DNA of 5,338 nt, taken from NCBI GenBank assembly GCA_031289995.1, contig JAITOI010000216.1:1-5338 (forward strand). Direction: 5' to 3'. The translations under genes were made by a program, and so were the position numbers. Below the pieces are notes generated by a model, which saw nothing but the letters and a program-made list of their open reading frames with translations, searched no databases and was not told where the DNA came from. Below, in pieces: positions 1 to 5,338 of the stretch. Each line of letters starts with the position of its first letter. The first letter of the stretch is position 1. The DNA is from Prevotellaceae bacterium (lineage in GTDB: Bacteria > Bacteroidota > Bacteroidia > Bacteroidales > UBA932).

Positions 1-2
1 CG

Positions 3-2414
3 CCCACCAAGCACAACTTCACCCTCACCGGCACCATCTTCGACGCCACCAACGGCGAGCGCATACCCTACGCCACCGTGCTGGTGCGCGGCACCACGCG
101 CTACGCGGCGGCGGATGCCACCGGCTACTTCATCCTCGAAAGCGTGCCGAGCGACACCGCCACAATCATCGTGCAGTACCTCGGCTACCAAACCGCCTAC
201 GTGCAGGCCGCACCCGCGCTCACCATCGAGCTCACGCCGCAGCCGCAAACCATTGCGGAGGTTTTCATCACGGGGCGAAAGGACGACAAGGCGCTACAAC
301 AGTCCACCGGCGAGCACAAGATGAAGATGTCGCCCATCGCGCTCAAGGTGCTGCCCAACATTGGCGAGAGGGACGTGATGCGCGGCTTTCAGCTGATGCC
401 CGGCGTGAGCGCAGCCAACGAAAACAGCAGCGGCATGTACGTGCGCGGCGGCACGCCCGACCAAAATTTGATTGTCTACGACGGCTTCACCGTGTACTAC
501 GTCGACCACCTGCACGGCTTCTACTCGGCCTTCAACGCCAACGCGGTGAAGGACGTGCAGCTCTACAAGGGAGGCTTTGAATCCAAGTACGGCGGGCGCT
601 TGAGCAGCGTTACCGAAATCACCGGCAAGGACGGAAACGCGAAAAATATCACCGTTGGCGGCGAGGCAAATTTGCTTAGCGTGAACGCCTACGCCGAGGC
701 GCCCATCGGCGATAAGTTCACCTCGCTGCTCGCCTTCCGCAGGTCGTACCAAGGCTACCTCTACAAAAAAATCAGCGGGCAAAGCAGCGGAAGCACGGCG
801 GTGGGAAGCAGCGCAACCGTTGCCTCTTCCGGCCGCATGCCGCAAGGCATGACCATGACCGTGCCCGAGTCGTACTTCTACGACGTGAACGCCAAGCTCA
901 CCTACCACCCCACGAAGCGCGACATCGTGTCGCTCTCGTTTTTCAACGGCACCGACTACGTCGACAACACGCCGCAGTTCAGCTTCGGTGGAGGAGGCAT
1001 GGGCGGTGGTGGCATGGGCGGCGGCATGGGCGGTGGCTTCGACATAAGCTCCATCTCGATGGACAACGCCGACTACGAGCGCTACGGCAACATTGGCGCA
1101 TCGCTACGCCACGCCCGCAAGTGGAACGAAAAGCTGACCTCGTCAACCATTGCCAGCTTCTCCAACTTCTACAGCACCCGCGACCAAACCCGCACCATTA
1201 CTCGCAACGACACCACCTCGCGCAGCGGAAATTTGGAGGACAACGACCTGCTCGACCTCTCGCTCAAGAGCGACTGGAAGTACTCGCTCAACGACTGGAA
1301 CATTATCGAGGCCGGCGTCTTTGCCACCGCCTACGACATCCGCTACACCTACGCGCAGTCGGCCGACACCACGCTGCTCGACAAGCAAAACGAGGCCGTG
1401 CTCGGCGGCATTTTTTTGCAGGATAAAATCAAGCTGGCAAACGCCAAGCTCACGCTCACGCCCGGCCTTCGGCTCAGCTACTTTTCGCTCACCAGCAAGC
1501 TCTACGCCGAGCCGCGCCTGAGCGCCAACTACGCGCTGCCGCTGGGCTTCACGCTCAACGCCGCAACAGGATTGTACTACCAGTTTGCCAACCGCGTGGT
1601 GCGCGAGGACGTGATGAGCGGCAACACCGACTTCTGGATTCTCTCCAACGGCAACGACATTCCCGTGAGCAGCTCGCGCCACCTCAACCTCGGCCTCAAC
1701 TACGATTTGCCGAACTACTTGTTCAGCGTCGAGGGCTACTACAAGCTCAACGAAAACCTGTCGGAATACACGCTGCGCTTCGACCGCATGGTGGGCGGAA
1801 TGGGTGGCCGACCGGGCGGGCCAGGCGGCGGCGGAATGGGCGGAAGCAGCAGCACGGTGTCCGAACAGTTTTTCACCGGAAACGGCTACAGCATTGGCCT
1901 GGAGCTGCTGGCGCAGAGGAAGGCAGGCGTGTTCAGCGGCTGGATTAGCTACACGCTCGCCGAGGTAAAAAACCGCTTCCCCGACCAGTCGAGCAAGTAC
2001 TTTTACGCCTACCAAGACGTTACCCACGAGCTCAAGGCGGTGGGCATTTACAAGTTCGGCGACTTCGACTTTTCGGCCTGCTTCATCTACTCCACCGGAC
2101 GCCCCTACACCGCGCCACTCGGGGCTTACGTGCTGAGCGGGCTGAACGGCGCCGCGATGGATTTCTACGCCGTGAGCGACAAAAATACCTTCCGCCTGCC
2201 GGACTACATCCGCCTCGACTTTGCCGCCTCGTGGCGCTTCGACCACTTTTGGAGTAAGGGCAAACCCAACGCCATCTCCCTCTCCCTCTTCAACGCCCTC
2301 AACCGCCGCAACGTAAGCGCCAAGCAGTTTCAGGTGCTCGACGGCGCCATCCTCGAAAGCAACATCAGCTACTTGGGCATAACGCCGAATTTGTCGCTGG
2401 TGTTTAAGTTTTGA
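3..2414 (+). CDS. TonB-dependent outer-membrane receptor, 5'-truncated by the window edge
   Basis: Probable outer-membrane receptor that imports or binds a substrate using TonB energy; the substrate is unknown. The frame is open from the window edge (position 3), so the GTG at 78 is internal and the signal peptide lies upstream. About 803 residues are visible. Residues 1-80 form a carboxypeptidase-regulatory-like beta-sandwich (TGTIFDATNGERIPYATV, then GYFIL and YLGYQ). Residues 110-205 form the plug, with LPNIGERDV, QLMPGV, YVRGGTPDQNLIVYDG and LYKGGFESKYGGRLSSV. The rest is an aromatic-rich beta-barrel ending in SLVFKF, with the terminal Phe typical of the outer-membrane insertion signal. 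Two Gly/Met-rich stretches lie in likely surface loops. No SusD-like gene is nearby; a DUF4249-type lipoprotein fragment on the same strand lies 1.5 kb downstream and is the likely partner. The family call is strong; the substrate cannot be inferred. Confidence 0.95.
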   Translation, partial: PTKHNFTLTGTIFDATNGERIPYATVLVRGTTRYAAADATGYFILESVPSDTATIIVQYLGYQTAYVQAAPALTIELTPQPQTIAEVFITGRKDDKALQQSTGEHKMKMSPIALKVLPNIGERDVMRGFQLMPGVSAANENSSGMYVRGGTPDQNLIVYDGFTVYYVDHLHGFYSAFNANAVKDVQLYKGGFESKYGGRLSSVTEITGKDGNAKNITVGGEANLLSVNAYAEAPIGDKFTSLLAFRRSYQGYLYKKISGQSSGSTAVGSSATVASSGRMPQGMTMTVPESYFYDVNAKLTYHPTKRDIVSLSFFNGTDYVDNTPQFSFGGGGMGGGGMGGGMGGGFDISSISMDNADYERYGNIGASLRHARKWNEKLTSSTIASFSNFYSTRDQTRTITRNDTTSRSGNLEDNDLLDLSLKSDWKYSLNDWNIIEAGVFATAYDIRYTYAQSADTTLLDKQNEAVLGGIFLQDKIKLANAKLTLTPGLRLSYFSLTSKLYAEPRLSANYALPLGFTLNAATGLYYQFANRVVREDVMSGNTDFWILSNGNDIPVSSSRHLNLGLNYDLPNYLFSVEGYYKLNENLSEYTLRFDRMVGGMGGRPGGPGGGGMGGSSSTVSEQFFTGNGYSIGLELLAQRKAGVFSGWISYTLAEVKNRFPDQSSKYFYAYQDVTHELKAVGIYKFGDFDFSACFIYSTGRPYTAPLGAYVLSGLNGAAMDFYAVSDKNTFRLPDYIRLDFAASWRFDHFWSKGKPNAISLSLFNALNRRNVSAKQFQVLDGAILESNISYLGITPNLSLVFKF
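987..1037 (+). repeat. Gly/Met-rich low-complexity tract inside the receptor barrel
   Basis: Seventeen codons encode runs of three or four glycines separated by single methionines (GGGGM, GGGGM, GGGM, GGG). The DNA is a short degenerate tandem of GGC-ATG-GGC-GGT-like units. It falls between barrel strands (after PQFSF, before FDISSISMD), so it is probably a flexible extracellular or periplasmic loop. Such repeats can change length by slippage; every unit here keeps the frame. Confidence 0.85.
1788..1853 (+). repeat. Second Gly/Met/Pro/Ser-rich tract inside the receptor barrel
   Basis: Twenty-two codons run from MVGGMGG through RPGGPGGGG to MGGSSS. The tract lies between a strand ending YTLRFDR and one beginning TVSEQFFTG, so it is probably another exposed loop. 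It has the same Gly-Met character as the tract near 1000 but is not an exact copy. A weaker Met-rich patch (RMPQGMTMT) lies at about 834-860 in a third Ser/Gly-rich loop. Confidence 0.8.
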
Positions 2415-2436
2415 TAGGGTGATGCCGGTGGCTGCG

Positions 2437-3633
2437 TTAGTACAGCAGCCCAAACATCCACAGCGGAATGCGATGCCCGAAGCCGCTTTCGATTTCGTCC
2501 ACGGCAAGGTAGGAGTTGGGAATATCGGCAATTTGGTTGAAATTTTTGCCGCTCCCCCCCACCTCAAAAACGTACTGCCCGTTCACCGTAAAATTGCCTT
2601 TGGGTGCGCTGGTTACGCTGCCCACTACCCTCAGCTGGTTGTAGAAAAAAGTCTCCCTTAGGTTGCCCACGTTGGTGTGCTGGCCCCCCAGCGCATACGC
2701 CAAGTTGGGGTTATCCAAGTATATTTTTTCCGGCTTGCTTAGCGGGTTTAGCATTTTCCCGTTCGCCCTCAGCAACCCCAGCAGCCGCGCCCGCTCCAGA
2801 TGCTGCAAGCTTTTTGGCAGGTTGCTCCTTTGGATGTCCACAAGCTCCCCCAGCTTCGTCATATTTGGCGCAAACGGCACCATGCCGGCAATGATGCCCA
2901 GCAACCTTTTCAGCTTTTGCGCCGATGCAAACTCTATCTTCTCCACCGCAGGCAAATCAGTTTCTATCACCGCGTTGACGGTGTTTAGCAGCAGCTGGCT
3001 GTACTTATGCAGCCCTTCTTTGTAGTACGGGTAGTAGCCGCTTTGCAAGTACTTCCGAAACAGCGGTATGATTTTTATCCCTCCGGTAATGTCGCCGGCA
3101 ACTTCCACGTGCCTCGTCAGCAAGTCCTCCAGCGAAATGGCGGGCACATTCTTAACCCCCTCAAAGGCCAAAAACTCCCTGAACGACAGCCCAAACAGCT
3201 CGTAGCTCACTGCCCTACGGCTCAGGTCGGCGTTGCCTTGATAGATTTTCAGAATGGACGAGGCCGAGAATGCCACGTGCAGCTCGGGGTAGGAGTCGTA
3301 GATGTTTTTCAGCTCCTGCGCCCAGCTCTCGTAGGGGTACTTGTGCACCTCGTCCACAAAAAAGTGGGTAATCCCCTCCTGCCACAGCGCGTGCACAAGG
3401 TGTACCAGCCTGTTGGTGGAAAAATAGATGTCGTCCAAGCTCACGTAAAAAGCCTTGGACGGGTCAAGGTTTTGCTTGATGTGTTGCAGCATCAGGGTGG
3501 TTTTGCCCGCTCCTCTGGCGCCGGTGATGGCAAAAAGCCTGTCCTCCCAGTACACCTGCCCCATAAGGTACCTCACGCAGCTGTTGCCTGTTTGTGATAG
3601 GCGATTTTTGTAAGTGTTTAGTAGCTGTTCCAT
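2437..3633 (-). CDS. AAA_14 / DUF4143-type P-loop ATPase
   Basis: Complete 398-residue protein of the ATPase family found in many Bacteroidota as isolated genes; its cellular role is not established. The N-terminal half is the ATPase domain: Walker A GARGAGKTT (residues 38-46), Walker B HFFVDEVHK (90-98), a sensor-like FSASS (122-126), and an Arg pair (139-140) before YELFGLSFREFL, typical of the family. Residues 240-293 look like a winged helix (KLGELVDIQRSNLPKSLQHLE). The C-terminus has VFEVGGSGKNFNQI followed by IPNSYLAVDEIESGFG and ends PLWMFGLLY, a usual family ending, so the gene looks intact. The ATG at 3633 is chosen because the family N-terminus starts close to it and a promoter-like element lies just upstream; the leader is A-rich without a Shine-Dalgarno, normal for Bacteroidota. 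It converges on the receptor gene with a 22-base gap. Base composition is less GC-rich than the receptor gene, so separate acquisition is possible. Confidence 0.93.
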   Translation of the reverse strand: MEQLLNTYKNRLSQTGNSCVRYLMGQVYWEDRLFAITGARGAGKTTLMLQHIKQNLDPSKAFYVSLDDIYFSTNRLVHLVHALWQEGITHFFVDEVHKYPYESWAQELKNIYDSYPELHVAFSASSILKIYQGNADLSRRAVSYELFGLSFREFLAFEGVKNVPAISLEDLLTRHVEVAGDITGGIKIIPLFRKYLQSGYYPYYKEGLHKYSQLLLNTVNAVIETDLPAVEKIEFASAQKLKRLLGIIAGMVPFAPNMTKLGELVDIQRSNLPKSLQHLERARLLGLLRANGKMLNPLSKPEKIYLDNPNLAYALGGQHTNVGNLRETFFYNQLRVVGSVTSAPKGNFTVNGQYVFEVGGSGKNFNQIADIPNSYLAVDEIESGFGHRIPLWMFGLLY

Positions 3634-3653
3634 TTTTCGTATTTTTCAAAGCA

Positions 3654-3683
3654 CAAATATATAACAAAAGTGCATACTACAAA
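3654..3683 (-). promoter_or_regulatory. Candidate Bacteroidota-type promoter for the ATPase gene
   Basis: On the minus strand TATATTTG (3661 to 3654) matches the Bacteroidota -7 consensus TAnnTTTG. A TTTG (3683 to 3680) lies 18 bases upstream, close to the usual 19-21 base spacing to the -33 box. Transcription would begin near 3647, giving a leader of roughly 14 bases before the ATG at 3633. The match is by eye in AT-rich DNA, so a chance match is possible. Confidence 0.5.
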
Positions 3684-3766
3684 ATACGAACTCGTTAAAT
3701 TATGTATGTTGAAAAATACTATTCACATATACTATTGATTTGCAGTATATTATTGTGCATATTTGC

Positions 3767-3792
3767 AAAATGTATATTTGAAAATACATTTT
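3767..3792. repeat. 9-bp inverted repeat, possible operator
   Basis: AAAATGTAT (3767-3775) and its exact complement ATACATTTT (3784-3792) flank an 8-base centre. The arms are AT-rich, so a transcribed hairpin would be weak; a protein-binding palindrome over the candidate promoter is the more attractive reading. In DNA this AT-rich it could arise by chance. Confidence 0.35.
3773..3780 (+). promoter_or_regulatory. Candidate -7 box for the lipoprotein gene
   Basis: TATATTTG matches TAnnTTTG on the plus strand, about 140 bases before the ATG at 3922. No clear TTTG lies at the standard spacing upstream; the nearest is an ATTG at 3752-3755, 17 bases away. The octamer also overlaps the inverted repeat at 3767-3792, which would suit regulation, but the promoter call is weak. 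Confidence 0.3.
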
Positions 3793-3903
3793 TATAGTAA
3801 AATAGCATTTCCAAATATACGCTAACTGTTCATATTTGTTCTTTCCTACTATTTTCCTGCGCTCCATTAAACTTTACCCCTCCCGTTTTGTCTAACCAGA
3901 AAC

Positions 3904-5085
3904 CTAAAACATTTTTGCGCCATGCTCCTGTCCTTCCCTTCCCTTCGCGCCGCCTCTTGCAGGCTGCGCTGCGCCCTGCTCCCCCTTGCGGCGGCGGGCT
4001 TGTGCTCCTGCCAGCCCACCCTCGTGGCCGAGTTCCAAGACAGGCCGGTGGTGGAGTGCTACCTGTTCAGCAATGAGGTGGCGCAGCTGCGCGTTGCGCG
4101 GCTCATCCCCTACCGCGACGGCGTATCCTTTTCGGACGAGGCGCTCGACCAGCTCCTCCATGCGCCAGATGGAGGTGACCCAGGAGCCGTAAAGCGTTTT
4201 TTGGTCGTGAATCATGTCGGGCGAGGGGTTGAGCGACATGCCGCCGCCTTCGCCAATCATGACCATGCGGCCCCATTTGCGGGTGGCGCGGAGGGCGATG
4301 GCGCGGGCGGTGGCGTTGGCGGAGCACTCGACGGCGCGCTCGACGCCGTGGCCGCCGGTGAGCGCGCGGACTTGGGCTTCGTTCTCCGGGCCAGACTTGA
4401 GGACTTCGTCGCACAGGCCGAGGTCGCGGGCGATTTTCAGGCGCTCGTCAATGACATCAATGCCGATGATTTTGCGCGCGCCGAGTTTGCGGCAGAGCGC
4501 GCCGGCGGCGAGGCCGACGGGGCCGAGGCCGGTAATGAGCACGGAGTCGTTGCCGCTGACGCCGATTTTTTCCAGGCCCTCGTAGACAGTGCCGAAGCCG
4601 CACGCGACCTGCGCGCCGTCGGCGTAGCTGAGCGAGTCGGGCAGGGACACGAGGTCTTTTTCCTCGGCGAGGAGGTAGCCGGCCATGCCGCCGTCGCGCT
4701 GCCAGCCGTAGGCGCGGCGGTATTTTTCGCTGGTGCAGGAAATCATGTAGCCGCGGCGGCAGTCGTTGCACACGCCGCAGCCGGAAATGTGATACACGAT
4801 GGCGCGGTCGCCTTCGCGGAAGCGGCGGCAGCCGGGGCCGGCCTTGACGATTTGGCCGCAGGGTTCGTGTCCCGCGATCATGCCGGGCTGGTAGCCTTCG
4901 GGGCCTTTGCCAAGATGCTCGTGGTAAATGCAGCGGATGTCGTAGCCGCAGATGGTGGAGCACTTCATGCGCAGGAGCACTTCGCCGTGGCCGGGCGAGG
5001 GAATGCGGCGGACAGTGAGTTTTGCGGTGCTGTCGCCGGGCAGGACGGCGGCGGACATTTCGTCGGGAATCGTGATGGCGGGCAT
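3904..5085 (-). CDS. Zinc-dependent medium-chain alcohol/polyol dehydrogenase, C-terminus replaced at a join
   Basis: Medium-chain dehydrogenase/reductase that would oxidise an alcohol or polyol with NAD(P); the substrate is not evident. Visible features are catalytic-zinc ligands in CSTICGYD (Cys46) and AGHE (His73-Glu74), a probable third ligand at Cys162 (ACGFGT), a structural-zinc set Cys103, Cys106, Cys109 and Cys117 (SGCGVCNDC and MISC), and the Rossmann motif GLGPVG (186-191) with Asp210 (IGIDV), which suggests NAD preference. The native protein runs to about residue 317 (GSWVTSIWRMEELVERLV). The family normally continues for some 40 residues with a THRFPLE-like segment and a GKVV ending. 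Here residues from about 319 to the stop at 3904 are the antisense of the lipoprotein gene, so the true 3' end is missing. ATG 5085 or the internal ATG at residue 10 (5058) could be the start; neither has a clear Shine-Dalgarno. Composition and phylum differ from the left part; close relatives seem to be in Verrucomicrobiota- or Planctomycetota-like bacteria, from memory only. Confidence 0.85.
   Translation of the reverse strand: MPAITIPDEMSAAVLPGDSTAKLTVRRIPSPGHGEVLLRMKCSTICGYDIRCIYHEHLGKGPEGYQPGMIAGHEPCGQIVKAGPGCRRFREGDRAIVYHISGCGVCNDCRRGYMISCTSEKYRRAYGWQRDGGMAGYLLAEEKDLVSLPDSLSYADGAQVACGFGTVYEGLEKIGVSGNDSVLITGLGPVGLAAGALCRKLGARKIIGIDVIDERLKIARDLGLCDEVLKSGPENEAQVRALTGGHGVERAVECSANATARAIALRATRKWGRMVMIGEGGGMSLNPSPDMIHDQKTLYGSWVTSIWRMEELVERLVRKGYAVAVGDEPRNAQLRHLIAEQVALHHRPVLELGHEGGLAGAQARRRKGEQGAAQPARGGAKGREGQEHGAKMF
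3922..4155 (+). pseudogene. DUF4249-type lipoprotein, 5' fragment cut at a chimeric join
   Basis: About 78 residues look native. After ATG 3922 comes an Arg-containing N-region, a hydrophobic stretch (ALLPLAAAGL) and a lipobox-like LCSC with the putative lipidated Cys at residue 30. The mature start then has the DUF4249-like pattern RPVVECYLF, VARLIPYRD and VSFSDEALDQL. DUF4249 proteins are Bacteroidota surface or periplasmic lipoproteins usually encoded beside TonB-dependent receptors, probably as accessory subunits; their exact function is unknown. Full members have a few hundred residues, so most of this one is missing. After about residue 78 the frame stays open, but the peptide is the antisense of the dehydrogenase gene and is low-complexity (Ala/Gly-rich). 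The ATG at 3922 was chosen for the signal peptide. The assignment rests on a short stretch. Confidence 0.65.
4132..4155. other. Probable chimeric join between lipoprotein and dehydrogenase genes
   Basis: Reading plus, 4135-4155 completes the lipoprotein pattern SDEALDQL. Reading minus, 4132-4161 gives MEELVERLVR, the expected dehydrogenase sequence. Downstream of each, the expected family continuation is lost. The same 20 or so bases therefore serve both sources, as expected for a join at a short shared sequence. Both genes lose their 3' ends here and meet tail to tail. Confidence 0.7.
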
Positions 5086-5205
5086 GGGAGAAAATTGAAG
5101 AGCGTGGCACCATTTTCATTCAACCTTCGCCAGGAGAATCTCGAAAATCGTGAATCCGGGCGATTATCAGGGGGCTGTCCGTCAGAAATTGGCGGATTCG
5201 GCACG
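5086..5205. other. Upstream region of the dehydrogenase, containing a second probable join
   Basis: The stretch separates the dehydrogenase start from the USP-like segment. The minus frame of the dehydrogenase meets a stop at 5116-5118. No clear promoter, ribosome site or hairpin is visible. Somewhere here the sequence changes from bacterial 5' flank to USP-like coding; I cannot place the exact base. Confidence 0.4.
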
Positions 5206-5338
5206 GATCGGCTGCATCCGATCCTCCTGCACCAAGGTGAAAGCACGAACTGCGGGTATTACTTCGTCCTCATTCGTCTGTGGGACCTGGATCAGTGGAT
5301 CCGCTTCTACGACTCGAACGTGGGCCTGATCGATCTGT
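5206..5338 (+). CDS. Fragment resembling the C-terminal His-box region of a ubiquitin-specific protease (USP)
   Basis: Forty-four codons to the window edge give DRLHPILLHQGEST, NCGYYFVLIR, then DQWIRFYDSNVGLIDL. The pattern L-H-x-I-L-x-H-x-G followed by G-x-Y-(Y/F)-x-x-I-(R/K), then W-x-x-F-x-D-S-x-V, is that of the C-terminal part of the USP (UCH/C19) fold, which removes ubiquitin in eukaryotes. In active USPs the second block is G-H-Y with the catalytic His, and the third is F-(D/N)-D with the catalytic Asp/Asn. Here both positions are Tyr (codons at 5257 and 5308), so the domain may be inactive or the base calls imperfect. The N-terminal limit is unknown: the frame is open far upstream but becomes antisense dehydrogenase. 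A bacterial effector with a eukaryote-like USP is an alternative to a eukaryotic source. The call is from pattern recognition over about 44 residues. Confidence 0.55.

Larger units (their letters stand above)
3634..3921. other. AT-rich divergent intergenic region
   Basis: This 288-base stretch separates the minus-strand ATPase gene from the plus-strand lipoprotein start. It is strongly AT-rich compared with the GC-rich genes on both sides. It contains the octamer TATATTTG three times (3773-3780 on plus; 3654-3661 and 3812-3819 on minus), CATATTTG twice on plus (3758-3765, 3831-3838), and a 9-bp inverted repeat. I see no credible small ORF, tRNA or rho-independent terminator. It most likely holds the promoters of both divergent genes. 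Confidence 0.7.

Noticed and set aside
78..80. GTG at 78 as the receptor start
   Set aside because: The carboxypeptidase-regulatory-like domain is already under way in the same frame from position 3, so this codon is an internal Val.
294..908. Minus-strand 204-residue open frame inside the receptor gene
   Set aside because: It is antisense to a well-supported receptor, is rich in Val/Ala/His as expected for antisense of GC-rich coding DNA, and shows no family motif.
2415..2436. Bidirectional terminator between the convergent genes
   Set aside because: The 22-base gap has no inverted repeat or T-run that I can see.
1143..2567. Minus-strand 474-residue open frame covering the receptor's 3' half and the ATPase end
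   Set aside because: Its composition (long Val/Glu/Ala runs, no motifs) is that of an antisense shadow, and it overlaps two real genes.
3007..3597. Plus-strand 196-residue open frame inside the ATPase gene
   Set aside because: It is antisense to an intact ATPase with clear Walker motifs and has no recognisable domain of its own.
3634..3921. CRISPR-like array, tRNA or origin in the AT-rich spacer
   Set aside because: The short recurrent octamers are unevenly spaced and too short for CRISPR repeats; no cloverleaf or regular iteron spacing is visible.
4457..5119. Minus-strand 220-residue Arg/Pro-rich open frame in the dehydrogenase region
   Set aside because: It is an out-of-frame reading of the dehydrogenase gene; the Arg/Pro excess follows from frame shift in GC-rich codons.

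Overview
The window looks like a mosaic of three pieces of different origin rather than one continuous genome. Positions 1 to about 4150 look like Bacteroidota. They hold a TonB-dependent outer-membrane receptor with an N-terminal carboxypeptidase-regulatory-like domain, an AAA_14/DUF4143-type ATPase, an AT-rich intergenic region carrying TAnnTTTG promoter-like octamers with no Shine-Dalgarno sequence before the ATPase, and the 5' end of a DUF4249-type lipoprotein. Coding sequence here is GC-rich, which would fit a high-GC Bacteroidota lineage; I cannot name the genus.

Layout: the 5'-truncated receptor gene (3-2414, +) ends 22 bases before the convergent ATPase gene (2437-3633, -). The ATPase gene and the lipoprotein gene (starting at 3922, +) diverge from a 288-base AT-rich region. 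In Bacteroidota, receptors of this type are often followed directly by a DUF4249 lipoprotein, so the ATPase gene appears to sit between two partners of one outer-membrane system.

From about 4132-4155 to about 5085 the sequence is a medium-chain, zinc-dependent alcohol/polyol-type dehydrogenase on the minus strand, in GC-rich coding style and without the usual last 40 or so residues. Its 3' end meets the 3'-truncated lipoprotein gene tail to tail, and about 20 bases can be read as native to either gene. Its reading frame then runs on antisense through the lipoprotein gene to a chance stop at 3904. The last 130 or so bases (about 5206-5338, +) encode a stretch resembling the His-box end of a eukaryotic-type ubiquitin-specific protease (USP), with Tyr at the positions where the catalytic His and the Asp/Asn normally lie.

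The simplest reading is two chimeric joins (amplification, library or assembly) between a Bacteroidota genome, another bacterium and a eukaryotic or eukaryote-like sequence. A real rearrangement cannot be excluded from sequence alone. I see no CRISPR array, rRNA, tRNA, transposase or other recognisable defence or mobile system.
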